Shown: positions 36,059-45,557 of the stretch, in pieces | Numbering within the stretch: position 1 is the first letter of the stretch | Layout: each line of letters starts with the position of its first letter | Source: Neptuniibacter sp. CAU 1671 | GTDB lineage: Bacteria; Pseudomonadota; Gammaproteobacteria; Pseudomonadales; Balneatricaceae | Reading direction: 5' to 3' | Length of the DNA stretch: 64,000 nt | NCBI RefSeq assembly: GCF_029222905.1 | Contig: NZ_JARHUE010000001.1 | Span: 124,001 to 188,000 of the forward strand | Position numbers and translations under genes: made by a program | Notes under the pieces: generated by a model | The model's database searches: none | Told to the model about the DNA's origin: nothing | The model's input: the letters and a program-made list of their open reading frames with translations, nothing else

Positions 36059-36922
36059 ATGACATCTCTGACCCCTGACAACCCTGAACTTGGCACCCAG
36101 CTCGATGTAAAGGGTGTGCAGACCAACCTGCATGATCTGGGTACAGGTCATCCGGTGTTTCTGTTCCACGGCTCCGGACCCGGCGTTACAGCCTGGGCCA
36201 ACTGGCGCCTCAGCCTGCCGGTACTGGCACAGAAACGCCGGGTACTGGCACCGGATCTGCTCGGCTTTGGCTACACCCAGCGCCCGGCTGATAACCAGTA
36301 CAACATGGACCGCTGGGTGCAGCATGCCGTCGATATCCTCGACACGCTGGATATTCAACGGACCGATCTGATTGGCAACTCCTTTGGCGGTGCGCTGGCA
36401 CTGGCACTGGCCGTGCGTCATCCCGAACGGGTACGCCGTCTGGTGCTGATGGGCAGCGTGGGCGTGCCCTGCGAACTGTCAGCAGGTCTGGATGCCGTCT
36501 GGGGTTACCAGCCGTCGATTGAGGCAATGAAATCCATGCTGGATGTCTTTGCCTATGACCGCACGCTGGTCACCGATGAACTGGCAGAACTGCGCTATCA
36601 GGCCAGCATCCGGCCCGGTTTTCAGGAGTCGTTTTCCGCCATGTTCCCGGCACCACGCCAACGCAGGCTGGATGCCATGGCCAGTGATGAGCAGGCCGTG
36701 CGCGCCCTGCCCCATGAAGCGCTGATCATTCATGGCCGGGATGACCTGGTGATTCCGCTGCAGACCAGCCTGACCCTGCATCAGTGGCTTGAACGCTCGC
36801 AGCTACACGTCTTTGGCCGCTGCGGTCACTGGACCCAGATTGAACACACACAACGCTTTAACCAGTTGGTTTCCGACTTTTTGCGCGAAGCCGACCTAGC
36901 AGAAGATGAGAACACACAATGA
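36059..36922 (+). CDS. dmpD: 2-hydroxymuconic semialdehyde hydrolase
   Basis: 287 aa from the ATG at 36059 (MTSLTPDNPELGTQLDVKGV), 10 bases after dmpC. Alpha/beta hydrolase: nucleophile Ser in GNSFGG, acid Asp in HGRDDLVIP and His in RCGHWTQIEH. It releases formate (or acetate from methylcatechols) and 2-oxopent-4-enoate, the hydrolytic branch. Its last four bases overlap the dmpE start (ATGA). Confidence 0.96.
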   Translation: MTSLTPDNPELGTQLDVKGVQTNLHDLGTGHPVFLFHGSGPGVTAWANWRLSLPVLAQKRRVLAPDLLGFGYTQRPADNQYNMDRWVQHAVDILDTLDIQRTDLIGNSFGGALALALAVRHPERVRRLVLMGSVGVPCELSAGLDAVWGYQPSIEAMKSMLDVFAYDRTLVTDELAELRYQASIRPGFQESFSAMFPAPRQRRLDAMASDEQAVRALPHEALIIHGRDDLVIPLQTSLTLHQWLERSQLHVFGRCGHWTQIEHTQRFNQLVSDFLREADLAEDENTQ

Positions 36923-37704
36923 ACAAAGAACTGATACAGCAGTGTGGCGATGAGCTGTATGAGGCGCTGACCGGTTGTCGCACCCTGCGACCGTTTACTG
37001 AGCGCTTCAGTGATATCACCATCGAAGATGCTTACCACATCTCCCTGCGCATGGTTGATCGCCGGGTTCAGGCCGGCGCCAAGATCATCGGTAAAAAAAT
37101 CGGTGTCACCTCCAAAGCCGTGCAGAACATGCTGAATGTGCACCAGCCTGATTTTGGTTATCTGACCGATGATATGGCCTTCAGTCAGGGCGAAGAGATG
37201 CCCATCTCCGAGCGCCTGATCCAGCCTAAAGCGGAAGGTGAAATTGCCTTCATCCTGAAAAAAGACCTGATTGGCCCCGGCATCACCAATGCCGATGTGC
37301 TGGCTGCGACCGATTGCGTCATGCCCTGCTTTGAGATTGTCGATTCCCGCATCGAGAACTGGCAGATCAAGATTCAGGACACCGTGGCAGACAACGCCTC
37401 CTGCGGCCTGTTTGTACTGGGAGATAACGCCGTCAGCCCAGCGAAGGTAGACCTGTCTACCTGCGGCATGGTGGTTGAGAAAAACGGCCAGATCATCTCC
37501 ACCGGTGCCGGTGCCGCCGCACTGGGCAGCCCTGTTAACTGTGTCACCTGGCTGGCCAACACCCTTGGTCAGTTTGGTATTCCGTTAAAAGCCGGAGAAG
37601 TGATCCTTTCCGGTTCTCTGGTACCGCTGGAGCCTGTTCAGGCAGGTGATTTTATGACGGTCAGCATCGGCGGCATTGGTTCTGCCTCTGTGCGCTTTAC
37701 CTGA
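36919..37704 (+). CDS. dmpE: 2-oxopent-4-enoate hydratase
   Basis: 261 aa of the hydratase/decarboxylase family shared with DmpH. Seen: GKKIGVTSKAVQNMLNVHQPDFG, the metal-ligand Glu region KAEGEIAFILKKDL and ATDCVMPCFEIVDSRI. It hydrates 2-hydroxypenta-2,4-dienoate to 4-hydroxy-2-oxovalerate. ATGA overlap with dmpD shows coupling. Confidence 0.96.
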   Translation: MNKELIQQCGDELYEALTGCRTLRPFTERFSDITIEDAYHISLRMVDRRVQAGAKIIGKKIGVTSKAVQNMLNVHQPDFGYLTDDMAFSQGEEMPISERLIQPKAEGEIAFILKKDLIGPGITNADVLAATDCVMPCFEIVDSRIENWQIKIQDTVADNASCGLFVLGDNAVSPAKVDLSTCGMVVEKNGQIISTGAGAAALGSPVNCVTWLANTLGQFGIPLKAGEVILSGSLVPLEPVQAGDFMTVSIGGIGSASVRFT

Positions 37705-37728
37705 TCTGGACAGATGTGAGGAAACAAC

Positions 37729-38640
37729 ATGAGCAATAAATTAAAAGCAGTGATCATCGGTCCAGGCAATATCGGCACCGACCTGTTGATGAAAATGATG
37801 CGTTCAGACTGGGTAGAACCAGTCTGGATGGTGGGCATCGACCCTGAATCCGAAGGTTTGAAACGGGCAAAAGAGATGGGCCTGAAAACCTCCTCTACCG
37901 GTGTCGACGGCATGATTGAACATGTCATTGAAGATGATATCCGTATCGCCTTTGACGCCACCTCAGCCTACGTTCACGCGGAAAATAGCCGCAAGCTGAA
38001 CGAACTGGGCGTGATCATGATCGACCTGACCCCCGCGGCCATCGGTCCGTTCTGCGTACCGCCAGTCAACCTGAAACAGCACGCCGAACGGCTGGAGATG
38101 AACGTCAATATGGTCACCTGTGGTGGCCAGGCCACCATCCCGATGGTCGCGGCGGTCTCCCGGGTGCAGGAGGTGGAATACGGTGAGATTGTTGCCACTG
38201 TATCTTCCCGTTCCGTAGGCCCCGGCACCCGTCAGAATATCGACGAATTTACCCGCACCACCTCCGGTGCAGTACAGAAAGTGGGAGGCGCCAAACAGGG
38301 TAAAGCGATCATCATTATCAACCCGGCAGAACCGCCATTGCTGATGCGTGACACCGTGCACTGCCTGACCAAAGACACCCCTGATCAGGCCGCGATCACG
38401 GAATCTATTCACGCCATGGTGAAAGAAGTGCAGAAATATGTACCCGGTTACAAACTGGTGAATGGCCCGGTATTTGATGGCAACCGTGTCTCCGTCTTTA
38501 TGGAAGTCGAAGGTCTTGGGGATTTCCTGCCGAACTACGCGGGCAACCTGGACATTATGACAGCCGCGGGCCTGCGCACCGCCGAGATGTTTGCCGAAGA
38601 AGCCGCCAAGGGCATTATCACCCTGCCGGCCCGTGGTTAA
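37729..38640 (+). CDS. dmpF: Acetaldehyde dehydrogenase (acylating)
   Basis: 303 aa. NAD-binding GPGNIGTDL near residue 11, catalytic Cys in [11 protein letters not shown] and the C-terminal [17 protein letters not shown]. It makes acetyl-CoA from acetaldehyde channelled from DmpG, its partner in a bifunctional complex. RBS TGAGGA is 7 bases before the ATG. Followed directly by dmpG. Confidence 0.97.
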   Translation: MSNKLKAVIIGPGNIGTDLLMKMMRSDWVEPVWMVGIDPESEGLKRAKEMGLKTSSTGVDGMIEHVIEDDIRIAFDATSAYVHAENSRKLNELGVIMIDLTPAAIGPFCVPPVNLKQHAERLEMNVNMVTCGGQATIPMVAAVSRVQEVEYGEIVATVSSRSVGPGTRQNIDEFTRTTSGAVQKVGGAKQGKAIIIINPAEPPLLMRDTVHCLTKDTPDQAAITESIHAMVKEVQKYVPGYKLVNGPVFDGNRVSVFMEVEGLGDFLPNYAGNLDIMTAAGLRTAEMFAEEAAKGIITLPARG

Positions 38641-38655
38641 GTGGAGGAACAGAAC

Positions 38656-39684
38656 ATGAATTTACAAGGTAAAAAAGTCACGCTCCACGATATGAGCCTG
38701 CGCGATGGCATGCACGCCAAACGTCACCAGCTGTCACTGGACCAGATGGTCGCCGTGGCCACCGGTCTGGATGAAGCTGGAATGCCACTGATTGAAGTCA
38801 CCCATGGTGATGGCCTAGGGGGTGCGTCCGTTAACTACGGCTTCCCGGCCCACACCGATGAGGAATACCTCAACGCCGTGGTGCCCAAGATGAAAAACGC
38901 CAAGATCTCCGCCCTGCTGTTGCCGGGTATCGGTACCGTTGAGCACCTGAAGATGGCCAAGGACTGTGGCGTGCACACCATCCGTGTCGCCACCCACTGT
39001 ACCGAAGCCGATGTATCAGAACAGCACATCGGCATGGCCGCCAAAATGGAGATGGATACCGTTGGCTTCCTGATGATGGCGCACATGGTCACTCCCGAGA
39101 AAGTACTGGAGCAGGCCCGTCTGATGGAAAGCTACGGCGCCAACTGCATCTACTGCACCGATTCCGCCGGTTACATGCTGCCGGATGAAGTGAGCGAAAA
39201 AATCGGCCTGCTGCGTGCTGAGCTGAACCCCAACACCGAAGTGGGCTTCCATGGTCACCACAACATGGGCATGGCGATTGCCAACTCACTGGCGGCGATG
39301 GAAGCCGGTGCATCCCGTATCGATGGATCCGTTGCCGGTCTGGGTGCCGGTGCCGGTAATACGCCGCTGGAAGTGTTTGTTGCGGTGCTGGACCGTATGG
39401 GCGCTGACCACGGTATCGATCTGTACAAGATCATGGACGTGGCCGAAGACATCGTGGTGCCATTGATGGACCAGCCCATCCGCGTTGACCGTGATGCACT
39501 GACCCTGGGTTATGCCGGTGTGTACAGCTCCTTCCTGTTGTTCGCCAAACGCGCTGAAGCCAAATACGGCATTCAGGCACGCGACATTCTGGTGGAACTG
39601 GGTCGCCGCGGCACTGTGGGCGGTCAGGAAGACATGATTGAAGACCTGGCGCTGACCATGGCGAAAGCACGAGGACTGATCTGA
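38656..39684 (+). CDS. dmpG: 4-hydroxy-2-oxovalerate aldolase
   Basis: 342 aa from the ATG at 38656, nine bases after GGAGG; an in-frame GTG at 38641 overlaps that RBS. HMGL-like TIM barrel: [15 protein letters not shown] with the catalytic and metal-binding Arg-Asp, and [11 protein letters not shown] with the metal His pair. It cleaves 4-hydroxy-2-oxovalerate to pyruvate and acetaldehyde. Stop and dmpH start overlap by one base (TGATG). Confidence 0.97.
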   Translation: MNLQGKKVTLHDMSLRDGMHAKRHQLSLDQMVAVATGLDEAGMPLIEVTHGDGLGGASVNYGFPAHTDEEYLNAVVPKMKNAKISALLLPGIGTVEHLKMAKDCGVHTIRVATHCTEADVSEQHIGMAAKMEMDTVGFLMMAHMVTPEKVLEQARLMESYGANCIYCTDSAGYMLPDEVSEKIGLLRAELNPNTEVGFHGHHNMGMAIANSLAAMEAGASRIDGSVAGLGAGAGNTPLEVFVAVLDRMGADHGIDLYKIMDVAEDIVVPLMDQPIRVDRDALTLGYAGVYSSFLLFAKRAEAKYGIQARDILVELGRRGTVGGQEDMIEDLALTMAKARGLI

Positions 39685-40478
39685 TGAGCAATAACCTGAC
39701 ACTGGAACAGATTCAGGGGCTGGCCGAGCACTGCGAAAAAGCCGAGCTGGAAGCCTATGAAATCACCAAAATCACTGATGATTATCCGGAGATGACCTAC
39801 AAGGACGCCTTCGATATTCAATGGGAGATCCGCCGCCGCAAGGAAGCCCGCGGCAACAAAATCGTCGGTATGAAAATGGGCCTGACCTCCTGGGCCAAGA
39901 TGAAACAGATGGGTGTCGAACAGCCCTGCTACGGTTTTCTGGCGGATTACTTCTCCGTTCCTGATGGCGGTGAGATCAAACATGATGAGCTGATCCATCC
40001 GAAGATCGAAGCAGAGCTGGCGTTTGTCACCAAGGCACCGCTGAAGGGTCCGGGCATCCATATCGGCGATGTACTGCGTGCCACGGATTTTGTGATGCCC
40101 GCCGTGGAAGTGATCGACTCTCGCTACAAGGATTTCAAATTCGACCTGAAAAGCGTGATTGCTGACAACTCCTCCTCCAGCCGTTTCATCTCCGGTGGCA
40201 CCATGGCCAAACCGGAAGATCTGGACCTTAAAAATCTGGGTGTGGTGATGGAGATTAACGGTGAAGTGGTTCAGCTGGGTGCCGGTGCAGCGGTGTTGGG
40301 CCATCCGGCCTCTTCGGTTGCCATGCTAGCCAATATGCTGGGCGAGCGCGGCGAAGAGATTCCGGCAGGTACCTTTATCATGATCGGCGCCATCACGGCG
40401 GCGGTGCAGGTGAATAAAGGCGACAGCTTCTGCGTCCGTTATCAGGATCTGGGTACCGTCAGTGGCCGGTTCGTCTGA
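39684..40478 (+). CDS. dmpH: 4-oxalocrotonate decarboxylase
   Basis: 264 aa, paralogous to DmpE. Seen: GMKMGLTSWAKMKQMGVEQP, IHPKIEAELAFV with the metal Glu residues, and ATDFVMPAVEVIDSRY. It decarboxylates the 2-oxo tautomer of oxalocrotonate to 2-hydroxypentadienoate and works in complex with DmpE. The next gene starts inside its end. Confidence 0.96.
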   Translation: MSNNLTLEQIQGLAEHCEKAELEAYEITKITDDYPEMTYKDAFDIQWEIRRRKEARGNKIVGMKMGLTSWAKMKQMGVEQPCYGFLADYFSVPDGGEIKHDELIHPKIEAELAFVTKAPLKGPGIHIGDVLRATDFVMPAVEVIDSRYKDFKFDLKSVIADNSSSSRFISGGTMAKPEDLDLKNLGVVMEINGEVVQLGAGAAVLGHPASSVAMLANMLGERGEEIPAGTFIMIGAITAAVQVNKGDSFCVRYQDLGTVSGRFV

Positions 40479-41070
40479 TCAGACCAGTGTGACAGACACT
40501 GCCCAGCGCAGTGTCTGCCAGCCCGGTGACGAAGGCCCGGTCACCGTTAGTATCTCGCGCCGGGTCAAACCCGGCCGGGAATCTGACTATGAACAGTGGA
40601 TCTCCGGCGTCATAGAAGCGGCAGGTGAATATCCCGGTCACCTGGGCACCAGTGTGCTCCGGCCGGGCCCGGCCACCCGCCATGAATATGTGCTGATCTA
40701 CCGTTTCGACAATTACGAGCACTGTCAGCAGTGGGAACAGTCCTATCTGCGCAAGCAATGGCTGGATAAGCTGGAAGGCATGACCGAAGGTGATGCCACC
40801 ACCGTGCGTGGTACCGGTCTGGAATTCTGGTTTGACCTGCCGGAACTGCCCGCCCACCAACCGCCCTCACCTGCCAAGATGGCACTGGTGCTGGTTGTGG
40901 TGGTGTTTGTCCTGATCATGGGCATTAACCTGCTGTTCAAACCCTGGCTCGACCTGCTGCCCTTGTGGCTGCACACCCTTCTGGTCGTAATTGGACAGGT
41001 ATTACTCATGACCTATGTGGTCATGCCCAGAGTCACCAAACTACTGAAAAACTGGTTATTTAAGCGGTAA
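40462..41070 (+). CDS. Antibiotic-biosynthesis-monooxygenase-domain protein with membrane tail
   Basis: 202 aa from GTG 40462, overlapping dmpH by 17 bases; GTG 40489 is the alternative. The N-terminal 110 residues look like an ABM ferredoxin-like domain (VTVSISRRVKPGRESDYEQW...VLIYRFDNYEHCQQW). The C-terminal 70 residues hold two membrane helices (KMALVLVVVVFVLIMGINLLF and LHTLLVVIGQVLLMTYVVM). It is not part of the classical dmp operon but sits between dmpH and dmpI. A role in quinone handling or protection is possible but unproven. Confidence 0.82.
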   Translation: MAGSSDQTSVTDTAQRSVCQPGDEGPVTVSISRRVKPGRESDYEQWISGVIEAAGEYPGHLGTSVLRPGPATRHEYVLIYRFDNYEHCQQWEQSYLRKQWLDKLEGMTEGDATTVRGTGLEFWFDLPELPAHQPPSPAKMALVLVVVVFVLIMGINLLFKPWLDLLPLWLHTLLVVIGQVLLMTYVVMPRVTKLLKNWLFKR

Positions 41071-41082
41071 GAGGATCAAACC

Positions 41083-41274
41083 ATGCCGATCGCACAGATC
41101 AACATTATTGAAGGTCGTTCAGATGAACAGAAAGAACGGCTGATTGCAGAGATGACCGATGCCATTGTCCGGGCACTTGATGCACCCCGCGAAAGCGTGC
41201 GGGTGCTGATTAATGAGATGCCAAAACAACATTTTGGCATTGCTGGACAGTCGGCGAAAAAACTCGGACGCTAG
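41083..41274 (+). CDS. dmpI: 4-oxalocrotonate tautomerase
   Basis: 63 aa. After Met removal the catalytic Pro1 is exposed (PIAQINIIEGRSDEQK); Arg11, Arg39 and Phe50 of the family are in RSDEQ, ESVRVLI and HFGIAG. It converts the enol of 4-oxalocrotonate to the keto form for DmpH. Last gene of the operon. Confidence 0.96.
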   Translation: MPIAQINIIEGRSDEQKERLIAEMTDAIVRALDAPRESVRVLINEMPKQHFGIAGQSAKKLGR

Positions 41275-41322
41275 TTCTAATGAGCAACTCTACGGAGACA
41301 AATGGCAGGCCCTCCGTTTTTT

Positions 41323-41348
41323 CACCCGGCATTTGCCGGGTGTTTTTT
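41323..41348 (+). terminator. Terminator of the meta-cleavage operon
   Basis: Perfect 8 bp stem CACCCGGC / GCCGGGTG with loop ATTT and a six-T run, 49 bases past dmpI. Base composition turns AT-rich immediately after it; the remaining 41349-41565 is promoter-type AT-rich DNA for the helicase gene. Confidence 0.95.
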
Positions 41349-41565
41349 ATTGTTTAGTAGCTGGGACGAGTAAATTGGCATCAAATCGGCTAAAAAATGA
41401 AAAAATTGTCAAATATATGCATAACCATATCAATAACGACAGGACTCAAAAAACACACAGGTTATTGAAAAATAATAAAATTCACAACAACATTAGCCTC
41501 CTTAGCCAAACTCCAAAAATGATATAGAATACGAGATCAATAGGATCACACTAAGGACAGTAGCA

Positions 41566-43782
41566 ATGAGCATGCAGTTTCTTCCTGGTTCACTTGAAAT
41601 CGATAATGACCCCTATGACCTTGAACTGTGGGAACATCTATCGAATTTGCTTGCAAAACAGGAAGGTTATTGTGCATACAAAATTCCAGTTCTCGGTACG
41701 ACTTCATTATCCGAAGTTCCTACTTTTGTTGTCGTAACAAAAGAGTCCGGTATTTTTCTGATTGATATATGTCATGAAAAAGTAGTGGGTTTTGAGGAAG
41801 ATGGACGTGTTTGGAGAACTGTTGATTCCGTAACGTATTCACGGGATATAGTCCTAGAGCTTTACAAAGATGAAATTGAAAGCAGACTTAAGAGATCACC
41901 AAATCTTTACAGTAGGAAATATAAAAATCAAAAAGTTCCAGTTAATTGTTTGATTATCTTTAGGGATAATTCACCCGATGAACTAGAAAAAATCAATTAC
42001 AACGATTATGTTTATTCAGAAACAACTACTCGTGAGTCCTACTCAAAAGATCTCGCAAAGTTTTTCACCGATAATCATGCTTGGGACGGAACAGATCAAC
42101 AGTTTGATGATATTCTTAGTCTAATTGAGGGGACATGGGGTTATAGAGACCTTTCTGAAACTTACGATAAAGCTAAACAACCATCGACAATCAATGATTT
42201 CATTCAACTTTCTTTGCAAAGAACTTTTAAACAAGACGAAGCTCAACGCCAAGTATCTATGCAAATACCAAATGGACCTCAACGAATAAGGGGTCTAGCA
42301 GGTACAGGAAAGACCGTAGTTTTATCTCTTAAAGCTGCACTGACTGCTCTTCGCTTCAAAGATTTTAAAATTTTGTATCTTTTTAACACGCAAAGTTTGT
42401 ATCACACTATTGGCAAACAAATTGGAGATTATTATGCCAAGGAATCCAAGTCCAGCCTACCCTCTGGTGTTATAGATATACTTCATGCTTGGGGAGGTAA
42501 AACTTCAGGGGAAGGGTTATATTCGAAAACTTGCGCTGATTATGGGATAACACCACTTACTTTAAGAGATGTTAGAGGAAGCAATGATGCTCTCTCTGCA
42601 ATTTATAAAGATCTAGACAATAAAATTGGGGATAATATCACCCCTATATATGACATGGTTTTGATAGACGAGGCTCAAGATTTTCCGAACGAAGTTTTTG
42701 AAGTTGTATATAAGCTCACGAAAAACCCAAAAAGAATCGTAGTCGCATATGACGATTTTCAGTCATTAAAATCAATAAAAATTCGTGAATTTTACGAACT
42801 ATTTGGAACGCATAAAGATGGGACACCTAGGTTTAGCCAAGATGCACTAGAGGGCCAATATGTAGGAGGGATAGATAAAGATTTCGTTTTACCCAACTGT
42901 TATCGTAATCCCCGTAATATTTTAATGATAGCTCATGGTATTGCTTTAGGAATTGCTAGAAAAGGTGGTGTTGTTGACAGTGTAGATAGAGCATCAGACT
43001 GGAAAGCTCTTGGTTATCAGATTAATTCTCCTAAATCAAAAAGCACTTTTTCAGCTGGTGATGAAATTGAGGTTGAAAGACTGTCTAAAAACAGTACGAA
43101 CTTATTAGAGAATCTACTCACTGAACAATCAAAACTGCCTAACAAATTGATTCAAATAGAAAAATTTAATACAAGGGAAGAAGAAGCTGATTATATTTCA
43201 AATAAGGTTTACGACTTAATTGAAAACCAAGATGTAAAGGCTCATGACATATTTGTTATAGCAATTGACACAAAAAATTCAGAGAATTTCTTAAAAGATA
43301 TACGATCCAAGCTTAACAGTGTTGGTATAAAATCCATTATGCCAGGATTTGTTGAATCAAGCAGACATTTCTTTGAGCAAGATTGCGTAGTACTTACTAC
43401 TCCATTCAAGGCAAAAGGCAACGAAGCCAATATCGTTTTTGTAGGAAATTGTGAGCAGGTAGTGCAAGATACAACTTTCCGCAAACGAAACTCTTTTTTT
43501 GTATCAGTAACTAGATCTAGGGGCTGGTGCTATGTTTCCGGCATTCAAGATGCAATGAACACCTTGTTAGCAGAAATTAATAAAATACAGTCTGAATTAC
43601 CTAAATTTAAATACATAAGACCAAGTGACAATCAAATTGCCAGAAGGAGACTTATACTTTCCAAGTCTGATTCCGGGAGTGAATTAGCCCTAGAAAATCT
43701 GAATAAGCTTGTTGAAGAGAACCCTGAACTTTTAATAGAGCATTTAGAGCAACTAAAGTTCAACATAACAAGGGAAAGCTAA
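41566..43782 (+). CDS. Superfamily 1 helicase with N-terminal nuclease-like domain
   Basis: 738 aa. Residues about 10-140 have the strand pattern of a NERD-like nuclease (PTFVVVTKESGIFLIDICHE), though the usual catalytic Lys after the hydrophobic strand is not obvious. The helicase core has Walker A GLAGTGKT (243-250), Walker B VLIDEAQD (365-372), NCYRNPRNILMIAHG (motif IV-like), TTPFKAKGNEANIVFV and a motif VI FVSVTRSRGWCY, i.e. a UvrD/Rep-like SF1 enzyme. RBS AGGA is 9 bases ahead. Followed after 5 bases by a DUF2290-like gene in the same AT-rich block. Probably a defence or DNA-processing ATPase; function unknown. Confidence 0.88.
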   Translation: MSMQFLPGSLEIDNDPYDLELWEHLSNLLAKQEGYCAYKIPVLGTTSLSEVPTFVVVTKESGIFLIDICHEKVVGFEEDGRVWRTVDSVTYSRDIVLELYKDEIESRLKRSPNLYSRKYKNQKVPVNCLIIFRDNSPDELEKINYNDYVYSETTTRESYSKDLAKFFTDNHAWDGTDQQFDDILSLIEGTWGYRDLSETYDKAKQPSTINDFIQLSLQRTFKQDEAQRQVSMQIPNGPQRIRGLAGTGKTVVLSLKAALTALRFKDFKILYLFNTQSLYHTIGKQIGDYYAKESKSSLPSGVIDILHAWGGKTSGEGLYSKTCADYGITPLTLRDVRGSNDALSAIYKDLDNKIGDNITPIYDMVLIDEAQDFPNEVFEVVYKLTKNPKRIVVAYDDFQSLKSIKIREFYELFGTHKDGTPRFSQDALEGQYVGGIDKDFVLPNCYRNPRNILMIAHGIALGIARKGGVVDSVDRASDWKALGYQINSPKSKSTFSAGDEIEVERLSKNSTNLLENLLTEQSKLPNKLIQIEKFNTREEEADYISNKVYDLIENQDVKAHDIFVIAIDTKNSENFLKDIRSKLNSVGIKSIMPGFVESSRHFFEQDCVVLTTPFKAKGNEANIVFVGNCEQVVQDTTFRKRNSFFVSVTRSRGWCYVSGIQDAMNTLLAEINKIQSELPKFKYIRPSDNQIARRRLILSKSDSGSELALENLNKLVEENPELLIEHLEQLKFNITRES

Positions 43783-43787
43783 TTTAA

Positions 43788-44465
43788 ATGGATTTTAATA
43801 CAGTAAAAAGAGGATTGGATAATATATCATCTTTATACTCATCAATGTTATTGGAAGACAATTTCTTAGCACATGAAAAAATCGTCAGCTGGAAAGGCCA
43901 TCGACCAGGAATTTTAAAAAACATAGTCTACGCAGCCGAATATCAAAAATTACTCGACGAAAAACAGTACAGTTTTCTTTTAAAGGATAACTCATTTTTT
44001 CAATTCTATTATGAATGGAAAGACGAAAAAATCAAATCAGCAAGACTTTGCTACTATCCGGCACCAGTGAAGATTAATGGAACTCTTGATAATCTAAGAG
44101 AGCTTGCTGAAGAAAGTGGAATTGACTTAATTCAAGAAATATATTTCGGAGCAGAAACTTGGGTAGATTTAGGCATTGATGTTGTTAATACGTCACATAT
44201 TCGGCTTGACTATGACTCAAATGTAACGTCTCACTCAAAATGCCATTTACAATTTGCTTCCTTCAACTGCTTCAGAATTTCTAGTTCAGTATTACTAAAC
44301 CCATTTATTTTTTTTGAATGGATATTCATGCACATAAATACCGGCGCTCAAAAAGAAATATCCAATAAAAAAACTTATCCTAGCATTGCAAAAGTCCACT
44401 ACAGAAAGAACTCTGAAATTGATGTTTTAGAAAAAGGACTCCCTATGCTTAGCATTAAAAAATGA
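43788..44465 (+). CDS. DUF2290-like protein, partner of the helicase
   Basis: 225 aa, no signal or membrane segment. The central block HIRLDYDSNVTSHSKCHLQF, followed by NCFRISSSVLLNPFIFFEWI, resembles what I recall of DUF2290: an R-x-D-x-D strand, a conserved His pair and a Pro-Phe-Phe helix. I recall such proteins next to SF1 helicases, but cannot verify it here. The conserved Asp and His residues could form a metal or nucleotide site. It starts 5 bases after the helicase and shares its AT-rich codon use, so the two form one transcription unit and probably one functional module. Confidence 0.65.
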   Translation: MDFNTVKRGLDNISSLYSSMLLEDNFLAHEKIVSWKGHRPGILKNIVYAAEYQKLLDEKQYSFLLKDNSFFQFYYEWKDEKIKSARLCYYPAPVKINGTLDNLRELAEESGIDLIQEIYFGAETWVDLGIDVVNTSHIRLDYDSNVTSHSKCHLQFASFNCFRISSSVLLNPFIFFEWIFMHINTGAQKEISNKKTYPSIAKVHYRKNSEIDVLEKGLPMLSIKK

Positions 44466-44543
44466 AAAAACCACCCCAAATAATTTATTTTCATTCAAGA
44501 CCTCATTAAATATAGGTTATTATACGTAATGATGATTTGCATT

Positions 44544-45557
44544 TTATTCTTTAAATATCTTCGCTAACAACCGATAACTTTCGCAGCGTTTGGCAAAGTC
44601 CCAGGTTACGGCGACGATCAGTGCTTCTTCCACATCGTAGTAACCCGCCTGTTGTTCCAGCTTTTCACGACATTGCATCGGCGTGCCTGTGATCATCGAA
44701 TCGCGGGTTTCTTCGAAATATGCCTGATCAGAAACAGGGAGTTGTTTTACCCGGTCCAGACAGATTTCGGGCGGTAATAAACCCTCGCGAATACCATGAC
44801 GAAACGCCAACACTTTCCAGTAGGCGTGGCTGGCGGCCAGATGCCGTGCCTCTTCTGCGGTGTCGGCACAGATTACCGCATTGGCGATCATCGCCGCCGG
44901 TGCTTTGAGTGGGCTTTTGCTGCGTCCTTTAAACTGTGCGCAATAGTGACGAATGATCTCGGCAGAACGATGTTCAGTCCCGATAAACAGAGCCAGCACA
45001 AAACCCAGCCCATAGTGCGCGGCCATCTCAACACTGCCGCTGCCGGAGCCTAACGCCCAGACCTGAGGCACTGAGCCACCCTCTGGCGTGGTAGTCAGTT
45101 CACGCCCAGCAATGCCTTCAGCGGCTCCGTCCAGAAAGGCGATCAACTGCTCTACCCGGTCAGGAAAGATTTCAGCCCCGGTGGGGCGCCACGGAAACGC
45201 CAGCGCCTGACTTGAGAGGTCACTGCCACCGGGGGCACGGCCAAAACCAAGATCGATCCGGCCGGGAAAAAAGGCTTCCAGCGTGCGAAACAGTTCAGCC
45301 ACGCGGTAGGGACTGTAATGGGACAGCATCACCCCACCGCTGCCAACACGAATCTTGTCAGTGGCGGCGGCGATACGGCCAATCACCATTTCAGGACAAC
45401 TGCTGGCATAGCTTGGCGTAGCGTGATGCTCAGCGATCCAGTAGCGATGGTAGCCCTGCGTATCCGCAAGTTGCGCCAGCGCAACGGCATCGTTCAGTGC
45501 GAGAGCCTGGGTTTTGCCGTTATGGACCGGTACCTGATCAACAATACTTAACTTCAT
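44544..45557 (-). CDS. Luciferase-like flavin-dependent oxidoreductase
   Basis: 337 aa LLM-class enzyme, cytoplasmic TIM barrel using reduced flavin from a reductase not encoded nearby. Motifs: RYWIAEHHATPSYASSCPEM, GSGGVMLSHYSPYRVAELF, and GFGRAPGGSD, which place it in the short single-domain MsnO8/YhbW-like group. Its ATG overlaps the stop of the HbpS/GlcG-like gene, so it belongs to the V4R-activator operon. Substrate unknown; context suggests an aromatic or its breakdown product. Confidence 0.92.
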   Translation of the reverse strand: MKLSIVDQVPVHNGKTQALALNDAVALAQLADTQGYHRYWIAEHHATPSYASSCPEMVIGRIAAATDKIRVGSGGVMLSHYSPYRVAELFRTLEAFFPGRIDLGFGRAPGGSDLSSQALAFPWRPTGAEIFPDRVEQLIAFLDGAAEGIAGRELTTTPEGGSVPQVWALGSGSGSVEMAAHYGLGFVLALFIGTEHRSAEIIRHYCAQFKGRSKSPLKAPAAMIANAVICADTAEEARHLAASHAYWKVLAFRHGIREGLLPPEICLDRVKQLPVSDQAYFEETRDSMITGTPMQCREKLEQQAGYYDVEEALIVAVTWDFAKRCESYRLLAKIFKE

